Shown in pieces: positions 1-8,387 of a stretch of DNA of 64,000 nucleotides. This stretch comes from Fimbriimonadaceae bacterium. Its GTDB lineage: Bacteria; Armatimonadota; Fimbriimonadia; Fimbriimonadales; Fimbriimonadaceae. Every line of letters starts with the position of its first letter. Position 1 is the first letter of the stretch. A program made the position numbers and the translations under genes. The stretch lies in NCBI GenBank assembly GCA_022843485.1, contig JALHNM010000002.1, positions 220,238 to 284,237 on the forward strand, in the 5' to 3' direction. The notes beneath the pieces are model-generated. The model ran no database searches, was not told where the DNA came from, and saw only the letters and a program-made list of their open reading frames with translations.

Positions 1-193
1 CGAGGGCAAGGGTGCGCTGGTCTGGGCTCAGCGAGAGTCCGAGGGCCTTCTCCGCTCCCGCAAGGTCGCCCACGGACAGCGGGGAAGTGCTCGGAGCCTG
101 GGCCGCAGCCTCGAGGGAGAGCCCGGGAAGGAACAAGGCGGCCAGCGACGAACGGAGGAACGCCTGTCGAGTGAGGACGGGGTCGAAGCCCAT
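1..193 (-). CDS. Exported amidase-like protein, N-terminal fragment (gene runs off the left edge)
   Basis: The reading frame opens with an ATG at 193 and continues past base 1, so only about 64 residues are visible. They form an export signal, TRQAFLRSSLAALFLPG, followed by a mature start near DLAGAEKALGLSLSPDQRTL. The signal resembles a Tat signal, but the second arginine of the RR pair is replaced by Gln. The segment after the signal resembles the N-terminus of secreted amidase-signature (AS family) enzymes; this is a family impression from a short stretch, because the Ser-Ser-Lys catalytic region lies outside the window. The fatty-acid-hydroxylase-like gene lies upstream on the same strand with a 45-base gap, so the two may be co-transcribed. 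Confidence 0.5.
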   Translation of the reverse strand, partial: MGFDPVLTRQAFLRSSLAALFLPGLSLEAAAQAPSTSPLSVGDLAGAEKALGLSLSPDQRTLAL

Positions 194-238
194 CGCACGA
201 TTCTACGCACGGACCTCGACCCCGTCAAGGGCGACGGC

Positions 239-898
239 TTAACCGACTTTCTCTTCTTCTCGCTCGTCCTCACGGACGCGCTGACGCCTGATGGCCTCGG
301 ACTTCCGAATCGCACGGGCCTTTCGCGCCCGGATCGCCCACGGCACTTCGGTCTCTCGCGTCGTGTACCGCCCGGTCATGAGGTCGTACACGGGGAGCAC
401 GACGTTGAAGTTCCGGTCGTCGGCCTGGTGGTGGAGGAAGTGGCGGACGTCGAACCACTCGAACAGCTGCTTCGTGGGCGGGAATGCGTGGTACCAGCGC
501 GGCTTGCCGTCCTCCCGGGGGAAGTGCATGTGCCAGTGCAGGAACTCGTACATCACGTAGTAGAGCGTCAGCACGATCGGCACCGTGATCCCGGCGGCCG
601 GGCCGAGGGTCAGCCAAACGAGCGCGGTGATCGGCGACGTCACGAGCATCGTGGCGGGCCACATCCACGGGCCCAGGCTGATCGGCGACTCGTGGTCGGG
701 CGCGGGGCGGTGGTAGTCGTCGCCCCGGTAGGCGGGGTGGTGCTCGATGGCGTGAGACACGTAGCTCTGCTCCAACAGGCCGCCGAGGAGCTTCTTCTGG
801 CGGGTGTGGAGGATGAACTGGTGGAACAGCCCTTCGATCGTACTGGCGAAGACGATCGTTCCAGCGGCGACGAGCGTGACGATCAATGCAGGGTGCAT
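239..898 (-). CDS. Fatty acid hydroxylase / sterol desaturase-like membrane protein
   Basis: A 219-residue protein with hydrophobic segments near residues 5-25 and 85-115. It carries a set of histidine clusters: HQFILH (about 26-31), HAIEHH (about 49-54), HWHMHF (about 120-125) and HFLHH (about 153-157). This spacing is the hallmark of the fatty acid hydroxylase superfamily, integral-membrane di-iron oxygenases that hydroxylate or desaturate lipids. The exact substrate (fatty acid, carotenoid or sterol) cannot be read from the sequence. The start is the ATG at 898, preceded by AGGAAAGG about 8 bases upstream. Further upstream a TATACT hexamer inside the palindrome ATACTAGTAT (951-960) could serve as a -10 box. 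The C-terminus is strongly charged (EDEREEEK). Confidence 0.8.
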   Translation of the reverse strand: MHPALIVTLVAAGTIVFASTIEGLFHQFILHTRQKKLLGGLLEQSYVSHAIEHHPAYRGDDYHRPAPDHESPISLGPWMWPATMLVTSPITALVWLTLGPAAGITVPIVLTLYYVMYEFLHWHMHFPREDGKPRWYHAFPPTKQLFEWFDVRHFLHHQADDRNFNVVLPVYDLMTGRYTTRETEVPWAIRARKARAIRKSEAIRRQRVREDEREEEKVG

Positions 899-1045
899 AT
901 GTAAACCTTTCCTGGCGGCTTAGGGCAGTCCGTTGCGTTCCCCAGAACCGATACTAGTATAGACGCCCGCCCCACCCGAAACGCCGGAGGGGCCCAACCA
1001 AACGTCCTTCGCAGCGGCGTTCGGCCAAGATAGGGGCAAGCCGCC

Positions 1046-2374
1046 ATGCCCGAGGGCCTCCGCCGCCTCCCGATCCGCCGCCAGCACCAGGCCGTCGAGT
1101 TCGCCGTCCTCTCACCCTGCGTCGTCATCGTCGCGCTCTGGCTCTGGTCGAAGACCCGGCCCGGCGGGTGGGAGGTCACGCTCCCGCAAGCGCTCAGCCA
1201 GGTCCTGAGCCTCATCGCGATCCAGCTCTTCGCCATCGTCCTCGTCATCGCCGCCAGAAGCCGTGGCATCGAGCGCATTTACGGGGGCCTCGACAAGGGC
1301 TACCGAACCCACGGCAAACTCGCGAAGGTCGCGTTCGGGCTGATGCTCGCCCACCCGGTCCTGCTCGTGCCTCACTACCTTGCGACGGGGCAGCCGGTGC
1401 CTGCGCTGTTCTGGTTCGCCGACTTCTGGCCGCGGAACGTGGGCGTCGCCTCGTGGTACCTCTTCATCGGGTTCGTAGGACTCACGCTGTGGCGTAAGGT
1501 CGATTACCAACATTGGCTGGTCAGTCACCGCGTCCTCGGGGTGCCGTTCGTGCTCGCCGGCGTCCATGCGGTCGCCGCCGCGAGCGACGTCCGGGCGTTC
1601 GAGCCGCTTCGGTTCTGGGTCGTTTTCTGGGTCGTGCTCGGGACGGCGTGCTGGCTCTATAAGCTGTTCCTCTACGAGCGCCTCGCCCGGCGGTACGCCT
1701 ACCGGGTCGAGTCGGTGGAGGAGAAAGGGGGCGGCATCCTCGACCTGCGCCTGGCACCGGACGGTGCGAGGATGAGTTACGAGCCGGGCGAGTTCGCGTT
1801 CCTCTCCGTCCAAGGACGGGCCGACGTCTCGCCGGAACAGCACCCGTTCAGCCTTGCCAGCGACCCCGCACGACGGGGGCTCCGTTTCGGCGTCCGGCAG
1901 ACGGGGGATTACACCAAGAGCCTCTCCCGCCTGCGGCCGGGGGACCGGGTCGACGTTTTCGGCCCCTACGGCGAGTTCACCAGTTACAATTTCGACTCGG
2001 CCCGCCGTCAGGTCTGGATCGCGGGCGGCATCGGGGTGACCCCGTTCCTGAGCATGCTTCAACACGAGTCGCACACGGAGGACGGCAAGCGCCTCACGCT
2101 CGTCTACAGCGTGAAGTCCCGGGCGCAGGCCGTCTACGCTGAAGAACTCGAGGCTCTCGTCGCCATGGAACCGGCGATCGACCTCGTCCTCCACTTCAGC
2201 GACGACGAGGGGTTCCTGACGGGCGAACGGCTCGTCGCGCTCACGGACCAGCCGGAGACGACCCTGTTCCTCATGTGCGGGCCGGGCCCGATGATGAAGG
2301 GGCTCCGGCGGCAGCTCCTCGGCCTTGGGCTCAAGCCTCACCAGATCGACTTCGAGGAGTTCGACTTCGTCTGA
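1046..2374 (+). CDS. Ferric-reductase-like transmembrane oxidoreductase with FAD/NAD(P) domain
   Basis: A 442-residue fusion. Residues about 15-215 are a multi-pass haem-binding ferric-reductase-type membrane domain with conserved His residues (THGKLAK, LAHPVLLVPHYL, HWLVSHRVLG, AGVHAV) expected to bind b haems. Residues about 225-440 are a ferredoxin-NADP reductase-type module with the FAD motif HPFSLAS, the nucleotide-binding GGIGVTPFLS and the C-terminal CGPGPMM. Together they would pass electrons from NAD(P)H through FAD and haem across the membrane. Acceptor candidates are ferric iron, oxygen or a periplasmic partner; context does not decide. The gene stands alone and is transcribed away from the hydroxylase gene. 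The ATG at 1046 fits the start of the first hydrophobic segment. Confidence 0.85.
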   Translation: MPEGLRRLPIRRQHQAVEFAVLSPCVVIVALWLWSKTRPGGWEVTLPQALSQVLSLIAIQLFAIVLVIAARSRGIERIYGGLDKGYRTHGKLAKVAFGLMLAHPVLLVPHYLATGQPVPALFWFADFWPRNVGVASWYLFIGFVGLTLWRKVDYQHWLVSHRVLGVPFVLAGVHAVAAASDVRAFEPLRFWVVFWVVLGTACWLYKLFLYERLARRYAYRVESVEEKGGGILDLRLAPDGARMSYEPGEFAFLSVQGRADVSPEQHPFSLASDPARRGLRFGVRQTGDYTKSLSRLRPGDRVDVFGPYGEFTSYNFDSARRQVWIAGGIGVTPFLSMLQHESHTEDGKRLTLVYSVKSRAQAVYAEELEALVAMEPAIDLVLHFSDDEGFLTGERLVALTDQPETTLFLMCGPGPMMKGLRRQLLGLGLKPHQIDFEEFDFV

Positions 2375-2427
2375 GCCAGGCTGGGACGTCGCAACGAACG
2401 AAGGTCTCCCGCGGTAAGGTGCTACGA

Positions 2428-2886
2428 ATGACCGTGCGCACCCTCACCGCCCTCGCCCTGGTCGGCCTCGTCCCGACCGCCTTCGCTCAGAATCTCGCCG
2501 GAACTTGGAACGGCTCGATGAAGCTCGAGTTCTCTCCCGAAGTGCAAAAGCAGATGAAGGGCCAGCAGATTCCCCCGATGCCGAAGCTGACCCTCGCGAT
2601 GCGGCCGAACGGCACCTACACCGTGACGCAGGTCGTGCCCGCCATGGGCCAGAGCCCGGCCCGGACGATGAAGAGCGACGGGACGTGGTCCCAGAAGGGT
2701 CGGACGGTCACCATGACCACCAAGACCCGCGACGGCAAGCCCGTCACGGGCGAAGAGGCCAAGCCGCGAGCGTTCACTCTGAGCGGCGACGGGCGGACGA
2801 TGACCATCGACCTCTCGCGGGAGGTCTCGAAGGCCAGCCCCGAGGCCAAGGGGACGAAGCTCATCGTCACCTTCCGCCGCGCCTGA
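2428..2886 (+). CDS. Small exported protein of unknown function
   Basis: A 152-residue protein with a clear Sec signal peptide (MTVRTLTALALVGLVPTAFA, cleavage after AFA-Q). The mature part is rich in beta-prone, Thr/Lys-rich sequence (AGTWNGSMKLEF..., PNGTYTVTQ, KSDGTWSQKGRTVTMTT), suggesting a small lipocalin- or copper-resistance-like beta-sheet domain of the kind that begins with 'GTW.G'. No catalytic motif is visible. The reading frame is open further upstream into the preceding gene, but the ATG at 2428 places the signal peptide correctly. It follows the reductase gene by 53 bases and could be co-transcribed with it. Confidence 0.75.
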   Translation: MTVRTLTALALVGLVPTAFAQNLAGTWNGSMKLEFSPEVQKQMKGQQIPPMPKLTLAMRPNGTYTVTQVVPAMGQSPARTMKSDGTWSQKGRTVTMTTKTRDGKPVTGEEAKPRAFTLSGDGRTMTIDLSREVSKASPEAKGTKLIVTFRRA

Positions 2887-2932
2887 AGCTCCGGCGACCG
2901 CTCACGGCCGGAGTCCGGTACGATAACTGGTC

Positions 2933-4414
2933 GTGAGCGTCGCCCCGCGTGACCCCGTGGGCCTCGAAGTGCCCGTCGAATCCGGATTCCGGTGGGAGTA
3001 CGCCCCCGCCCCGGAGGCCCGCTCGATCGTGCGTCTCCGTGAACGGTACGACCACTGGATCGGGGGACGGTGGGTCGCCCCGGCGTCCGGGGAGCGGTAC
3101 GAGTCGATCGACCCGTCCACCGAGGAGCCCCTCGCCGAAGTGGCGCGAGGGTCGGCCGAGGACGTAGACCGGGCCGTTCTGGCGGCGAGGGAAGCGTTCG
3201 GACCCTGGAGCAGGCTCCCGGGCGCCGAGCGTGGGAAGGTGCTGTTCAGAGTCTCGCGCCTCATCCAGGAGCGCTCGCGGGAGTTCGCCGTGCTCGAGAG
3301 CATGGACGGCGGCAAACCGATCCGCGAGTCGCGCGACGTCGACCTCCCGCTCGTGGCCGCCCATTTCTTCTACTATGCGGGCTGGGCGGACAAGCTGCCC
3401 TACGCCTTTCCCGGTCGAACCGTCCGACCGCTCGGGGTGGCAGGCCAGATCGTGCCTTGGAACTTCCCGCTCTTGATGGCGGCCTGGAAGATCGCCCCGG
3501 CCCTCGCCACCGGCAACACCGTCGTCCTCAAGCCTGCCGAGACGACCCCGCTCACTGCGCTCCTCCTCGCCGAGGTGCTCGAGGCAGCCGGAGTGCCTCC
3601 TGGGGTCGTCAACATCGTGACCGGGTTCGGGGACGCGGGCGCGGCCCTCGTGCGGCACCCGGGCGTCGACAAGATCGCCTTCACGGGCTCGACGGCGGTG
3701 GGTAAGGAGATCCAGCGGTACGCGGTCGCCCGACACCTCACCCTCGAACTGGGGGGCAAGGGGGCCAACATCGTCTTCGAGGACGCCGCCATCGACCAGG
3801 CCGTCGAGGGGATCGTGAACGGGATCTTCTTCAACCAAGGTCACGTCTGCTGTGCCGGCTCGAGGCTGCTCGTCCAGGAGAGCGTGGCGGACTTGGTCCT
3901 CAAGAAGCTGGAGCGGCGTATCGGAACCTTGATCGTCGGCGACCCGCTCGACAAGAACACCGACGTCGGCGCCGTCAACTCCCGGGCCCAGCTCGACCGC
4001 ATCCGGTCGCTGGTCGATGCCGGAGCGTCCGACGGCGCGACCGTCCACCAACCCGCTTGTCGACTCCCGGAGCGGGGCTTCTGGTTCCCACCGACTGTCC
4101 TCACCGGGGTCGGCCCATCGAGCCGCGTCGTGCGCGAAGAGATCTTCGGCCCCGTGCTGAGCGTCCTCACGTTCCGGACCCCCGAAGAAGCCGTCGAACT
4201 CGCGAACGACACGACCTACGGTCTGAGCGCCGGGGTCTGGACGGACAAGGGCAGCAAGGTCCACAAGGTGTTGGCCGGTCTCCGGGCCGGGGTCGTGTGG
4301 GCGAACACCTTCAACAAGTTCGACCCGGCCTCGCCGTTCGGCGGGGTCCGCGAGAGCGGTTACGGCCGCGAAGGCGGGCGACACGGACTCGCCCCGTACC
4401 TGGAGGTGCGCTGA
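2933..4414 (+). CDS. NAD(P)-dependent aldehyde dehydrogenase (ALDH16-like catalytic half)
   Basis: A 493-residue aldehyde dehydrogenase that oxidises an aldehyde to its acid with NAD(P)+. Visible motifs are the cofactor-site VPWNFPLLMAAWKIAPAL, FTGSTAVGK, the general-base Glu in LELGGKG (about residue 272), the catalytic Cys in FNQGHVCCAG (about residue 306) and the C-terminal EIFGPV and PFGG. The N-terminus carries an extension of about 35 residues before the usual WIGG start, as in ALDH16-type enzymes. The GTG at 2933 is used as start. The stop is followed after one base by the start of a second, shortened ALDH gene, so the two are almost certainly co-expressed. Substrate unknown. Confidence 0.9.
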   Translation: MSVAPRDPVGLEVPVESGFRWEYAPAPEARSIVRLRERYDHWIGGRWVAPASGERYESIDPSTEEPLAEVARGSAEDVDRAVLAAREAFGPWSRLPGAERGKVLFRVSRLIQERSREFAVLESMDGGKPIRESRDVDLPLVAAHFFYYAGWADKLPYAFPGRTVRPLGVAGQIVPWNFPLLMAAWKIAPALATGNTVVLKPAETTPLTALLLAEVLEAAGVPPGVVNIVTGFGDAGAALVRHPGVDKIAFTGSTAVGKEIQRYAVARHLTLELGGKGANIVFEDAAIDQAVEGIVNGIFFNQGHVCCAGSRLLVQESVADLVLKKLERRIGTLIVGDPLDKNTDVGAVNSRAQLDRIRSLVDAGASDGATVHQPACRLPERGFWFPPTVLTGVGPSSRVVREEIFGPVLSVLTFRTPEEAVELANDTTYGLSAGVWTDKGSKVHKVLAGLRAGVVWANTFNKFDPASPFGGVRESGYGREGGRHGLAPYLEVR

Positions 4415-4415
4415 A

Positions 4416-5270
4416 GTGCCCCGGCTGACAGTCGCGAAAACGGCGAAGATGCTCGTCAACGGTCAGTTCGTACGTTCGGAGAGCGGCCGCACGTTCGAGG
4501 CGCAAAACGGGCTAGGACAGGCGTGCCTCGCGTCGCGCAAGGACGTTCGAGACGCCGTCCGGGCTGCGCGGTCCGCCCAGCCTGCCTGGGCAGCGAGGAC
4601 ACCGGTCAACCGTGGCCAGGTCCTCTATCGGCTGGCCGAGATGCTCGAGGCGAGGGCCTCTGGGTTCGCCGAGCTTATCTCCAGGGAGTCGGGCCTGACC
4701 AAGCCCCGCGCCAAGCGGGAAGTCGAGGCCGCGGTCGACCGCGCTGTCCACTACGCGGGCTGGTGCGACAAGGCCGCACAAGTCCTCGGTTCCGTCAACC
4801 CCGTCTCCGGGCCGTTCTTCGACTTCTCGGTCGTCGAGCCGATCGGGGTCGTCGCCGTGCTTGCCCCGTCCGCGTCGCCGCTGGTTGGGCTCGTATCGCT
4901 GTGCCTCCCCCCGCTCGCGGTCGGGTCCACCGTCGTCGCGGTCGCGGCCTCGCCGATGGTGGCCACCGAGTTCGCCGAGGTCGTCGCGACCTCCGACCTG
5001 CCCCCAGGGTCGCTCAACCTGCTTACCGGCGTTAAAGGGGACCTCGCCAAGACCCTCGTCGAGCACCGGGACGTGGACGCGATCGCCGACGCGGACGGGG
5101 ACGACGACTTCCGGCGTGTCCTGGTGAGCGGGGCGGCCGACAGCCTCAAGCGGGTCCGAGTCTGGGGGCCCTTCGACCTCGCCGCCTGGCACTCCCCCTC
5201 GACGCAGGGTCTCGACTGGGTCGAGGCGTTCGTCGAAGTCAAGACCGTGTGGCACCCCGTTGGGATGTGA
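4416..5270 (+). CDS. Shortened, non-catalytic aldehyde dehydrogenase-like protein
   Basis: A 284-residue ALDH-fold protein (LVNGQFVRSESGRTFEAQNG; VHYAGWCDKAAQVLGSVNP; VVEPIGVVAVLAPSASPL). It matches roughly the N-terminal half of an aldehyde dehydrogenase, followed by a short tail. It lacks both the catalytic Glu and the catalytic Cys, and the cofactor-binding 'PWN' is replaced by APSAS. This resembles the second, pseudo-ALDH domain of ALDH16 proteins, where a catalytic and a non-catalytic unit sit in one chain. Here they are separate genes one base apart. I infer a structural or oligomerisation role with the upstream enzyme. The alternative is a decaying duplicate, although the frame is intact over its full length. 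Confidence 0.8.
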   Translation: MPRLTVAKTAKMLVNGQFVRSESGRTFEAQNGLGQACLASRKDVRDAVRAARSAQPAWAARTPVNRGQVLYRLAEMLEARASGFAELISRESGLTKPRAKREVEAAVDRAVHYAGWCDKAAQVLGSVNPVSGPFFDFSVVEPIGVVAVLAPSASPLVGLVSLCLPPLAVGSTVVAVAASPMVATEFAEVVATSDLPPGSLNLLTGVKGDLAKTLVEHRDVDAIADADGDDDFRRVLVSGAADSLKRVRVWGPFDLAAWHSPSTQGLDWVEAFVEVKTVWHPVGM

Positions 5271-5324
5271 ACGCCCGCGCTGGGGTGTGCCTAGCGATGA
5301 TGTACACTCAGTTATAAGGATTTT

Positions 5325-8315
5325 ATGGTTTCCGTCCGCCTCCTCGGCCCGTTCGAACTGCAGGAAGAGGGTCGCGAACCGATCCGCCGGTTCCGGTCCC
5401 GGTCGGCCGCGTCCGTGCTGGCGTACCTCGCCGTCCACGCAGACCGGGCGGTCGCGAGGGAGGAGATCGTCGAAGCCGTCTGGCCGGAGGACGACCCGGA
5501 ACAGGCCCGGGCGAGCCTTCGCACCGCCCTCCACTCGTTCCGAGGGCTGACCTCGGTCGAGGTGTTCGGGGCCGACCGCCAGTTCGTCTGGCTGAACCGG
5601 GAGAACGTCTCGGTCGACCTTCACGAGTTCGACCGGACCGCGCGGGCGGGCCGAGCCGCCGCCGACCCAGCCGCGGCCGCCCGCTCGTTCGACGAGGCGG
5701 TCTTGGGAGTCAGAGGGCCGCTCCTCCCCGCCGCGACGGGCATCTGGGTCGCAGCCCACCAACTCGCGTTCGAGGAGTCGTACTGCCAAGTCGTCGCCGC
5801 CCGAGTGGAGCTGTTTACCCAGCAGCACGAGTTCGAGGCCGCGATCTCCTTGGGCCGGGGGGCGCTACGGCTCTTCCCGCTGCGTGAGGAGCTGCACGTC
5901 GCCCTCATCAAAGCCCTGAACCTCAGCGGGCAGAGGGGCGAGGCGATCCGGCAGTTCGAGACGCTCGAGAGTTGGCTCGACGAGCAGTGGGGCGAGGCGC
6001 CTTCGGCGGAGGCGGTGAAGGCCCTCGACACCGAGACCCGTCCCGAGCGGCCGACCCCGACTCCGACCCGGGCCGCGGTCGAGACCGACACCCCGGACGG
6101 CACGCGCTTACCCTCCCTTGGCCGCCGGGTCTTCGGTCGGGAGGCCGAGATCGCCCGGCTCGCCGACGCGGTGCTCGACGGGGCCGGGCCGCGGGTCCTC
6201 ACGGTCGCGGGGGCGGGGGGGTGCGGCAAGACCCTCCTCGCGCTCGCTGTGGCCCACCGGGTCTGTCAGACGCTGGGGCCGCGCGTCTCCTACGTCGAGC
6301 TCGCCGGGCTGGACGACCCCCGGCTCGTCGCGAGCCGGATCGCCGAGTCGCTCAAGCTGCCGAACCCCGGCACCCCCGACGTAGTGGAGCGGATCGGCGA
6401 GGCGGTGGCCGGTAGCCCGTGGCTAATCCTCCTCGACAATGCGGAGCACCTTCTGCCAGGCCTCGGCGACGAGATCGAGAGACTCTCCTCCGCCTGCCCC
6501 GACCTGCGGCTGCTCGTCACATCGCGGGTGACCATGGACCTCGACATCGAGCGGGTGTTCCCGACAAGCCTGCTCCCGCTCCCGAGCGACCGCGCCACCC
6601 TGGCCGAGATCGCTGAGGTGCCCGCCGTGGCCCTCTTCGTGGACAGGGTCCTCGCTCAACGCCCAGATTTCAGTCTCAACGCAGGCAACGTCCGAGCCGT
6701 CATCGAGCTCTGCCACCGGATGGAGGGCCTGCCGCTCGCGCTCGAACTCGCCGCGGCGCAGACGGCCGTCATGACCCCGGCCCAGGTGCTCGTCCGGCTC
6801 GACGACCAGAACTTCCGCCTCCGGACCTCCGGCCGGTCTGGGCCGGACCGCCACCGGTCGCTCCAGGCCGTGCTCGACCGGAGCTACTCGCTCTTGCCGG
6901 ACGAGACTCAACGCTTCTACCGCGCCCTGAGCGTGTTCCGGGCGAGCTTCACCTTGGAGGCCGCCGAATCGATCAGCGCCGACCCGGACGCGGTGGACCG
7001 CCTCCGAGACCTCGTCCTCGCGTCGCTGGTCGAGCGGGTGGAGGCGTTCGACTCCGTCCGGTTCCACATCCTTCGGCCGCTCCACAGTTACGCCTGGGCC
7101 AAGGCGGTGGAGACGGGCGAGGCCGAGGCCCTCCGCGAGCGCCACCGGGATTGGGCCGTGACCGTCGCCGTCCGCCAGCGCAAGGAGTTCGACGGCCCCC
7201 GGGCCGCCCAGGCGGGGAACTGGCTGGAGGCAGAGCACGACAACTTCCGGCAGGTCGTGGACACCGCCGTCGAGCGTCGGGACTGGGCCGACGAGGCCCT
7301 CCTCATCGGATCGTGCCTCGTCTACTTCATCCGGATGCGCGGGTTCAACGAGGAGTGGATCCAGCGTCTGACCCGGGTGTTCCAGTTCGCCGAGGGCCGC
7401 ACGTCCGAAGCGATGATCGCGCGCGGCACCTCCGTCCTCGGGAACCTCTGCACCAACCTCTCGCGGCACGAAGAGTCCTACACCCACTTCCAGCGGGCGG
7501 TCGAGATCTTCGACCGGGTCGGCAAGCCGGTCGACCAAGCCGCCGCCCGGAGCAACCTATCGATTCCCCTCGTCGCGCTCGCCCGGAACGATGAAGCCAT
7601 TGCGTCGCTTGAGGAAGGCCTGTCCCGGCTCGGAGACAGCACCGAGGAGGGGGTCTGGAAGCCGGAGATTGTCCGTAGCGCGATCGAGGGCAATCTGGCG
7701 ATGCTCTACCGCCAAGTGGACCGCCAGGACGAGGCGATCGAGATCCTCACACGCCTGGCCGAGCGCTGCGAACGGGACGGGGCCCGCCGGTTCCTGCCGA
7801 GTATCACCATCGCGATCGGGCTGAACCATCTCGACAAGGGGGAAACGGAGACAGCCGTTCAGACCCTGCGCCGGGGAGCGGCCTACGCGGACGAACTCGG
7901 GTTCATCGCTGATCACGCGGAGGCCCAGGGCTACCTCAGTTGGGCGGCGGGGCAGGCCGGCGACGGGGTCAGGTGCGTGGAGCACGGCATCGCGGCTGCC
8001 CGGCTCGGGCGGACTGGCCAACTCGATCACTTCGTCGGGGTCGGGTTCGCGCTCGTCGCGCTGGGGGTCATGCTCCGAGACGGGGTGGATCCGGCGAGGC
8101 CGTTCTGGGCCGCTGCGCACAGTGTCTCCGGTCAACTGGCCTCAGAGTTCGTCGCCTGGCAGCACCGGCTCGTCGAGCCGCTCGGGCCGCCTGAAACCGC
8201 CGAAGGGGCCGCGGACGAAGGGCTCGTCCAGGCCACCCTCGACGCTGCGATCGCCTGGCTCCGGGAGCACACTGCCGAACCGAGCCCCGGGGTCGCGAAC
8301 GGGGCGGTTCGCTAG
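5325..8315 (+). CDS. SARP-like transcriptional regulator: winged helix, BTAD, NB-ARC ATPase and TPRs
   Basis: A 996-residue regulator. Residues 1-80 form an OmpR-like winged helix (VRLLGPFELQEEG..., AVWPEDDPEQARASLRTAL). Residues about 85-230 are a bacterial transcriptional activator domain (BTAD). Residues about 265-520 are an NB-ARC/STAND ATPase with Walker A GAGGCGKT (about 294-301) and Walker B LILLDNAEH. The remainder is helical TPR-type repeats. This is the AfsR/SARP layout without a C-terminal LuxR helix-turn-helix. STAND regulators act as ligand-gated switches; ligand and target are unknown. The start codon is preceded by TAAGGAT. A strong hairpin at 8329-8361 follows the stop. The gene follows the ALDH pair and may control it, which is inference from position only. 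Confidence 0.85.
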   Translation: MVSVRLLGPFELQEEGREPIRRFRSRSAASVLAYLAVHADRAVAREEIVEAVWPEDDPEQARASLRTALHSFRGLTSVEVFGADRQFVWLNRENVSVDLHEFDRTARAGRAAADPAAAARSFDEAVLGVRGPLLPAATGIWVAAHQLAFEESYCQVVAARVELFTQQHEFEAAISLGRGALRLFPLREELHVALIKALNLSGQRGEAIRQFETLESWLDEQWGEAPSAEAVKALDTETRPERPTPTPTRAAVETDTPDGTRLPSLGRRVFGREAEIARLADAVLDGAGPRVLTVAGAGGCGKTLLALAVAHRVCQTLGPRVSYVELAGLDDPRLVASRIAESLKLPNPGTPDVVERIGEAVAGSPWLILLDNAEHLLPGLGDEIERLSSACPDLRLLVTSRVTMDLDIERVFPTSLLPLPSDRATLAEIAEVPAVALFVDRVLAQRPDFSLNAGNVRAVIELCHRMEGLPLALELAAAQTAVMTPAQVLVRLDDQNFRLRTSGRSGPDRHRSLQAVLDRSYSLLPDETQRFYRALSVFRASFTLEAAESISADPDAVDRLRDLVLASLVERVEAFDSVRFHILRPLHSYAWAKAVETGEAEALRERHRDWAVTVAVRQRKEFDGPRAAQAGNWLEAEHDNFRQVVDTAVERRDWADEALLIGSCLVYFIRMRGFNEEWIQRLTRVFQFAEGRTSEAMIARGTSVLGNLCTNLSRHEESYTHFQRAVEIFDRVGKPVDQAAARSNLSIPLVALARNDEAIASLEEGLSRLGDSTEEGVWKPEIVRSAIEGNLAMLYRQVDRQDEAIEILTRLAERCERDGARRFLPSITIAIGLNHLDKGETETAVQTLRRGAAYADELGFIADHAEAQGYLSWAAGQAGDGVRCVEHGIAAARLGRTGQLDHFVGVGFALVALGVMLRDGVDPARPFWAAAHSVSGQLASEFVAWQHRLVEPLGPPETAEGAADEGLVQATLDAAIAWLREHTAEPSPGVANGAVR

Positions 8316-8328
8316 GCCACGACAAGCG

Positions 8329-8361
8329 ATGCCCGCCCCAGGGCACTCCCGGGGCGGGCAT
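8329..8361. terminator. Bidirectional terminator hairpin between convergent genes
   Basis: A perfect 11-bp inverted repeat (ATGCCCGCCCC at 8329-8339, GGGGCGGGCAT at 8351-8361) encloses an 11-base loop that itself contains GGG/CCC. It lies between the stop of the SARP-like gene and the stop of the PEP-CTERM gene on the other strand, where a bidirectional terminator is expected. There is no T-tract, so efficiency as an intrinsic terminator is uncertain. Confidence 0.65.
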
Positions 8362-8387
8362 GGCGGCCACGAGGCCGGACGCAGGGC

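Noticed and set aside
2867-4459. A 530-codon minus-strand open frame opposite the aldehyde dehydrogenase
   Set aside because: It is a complement of the real gene, low in hydrophobic structure and with no ribosome binding site; the plus strand has complete ALDH motifs.
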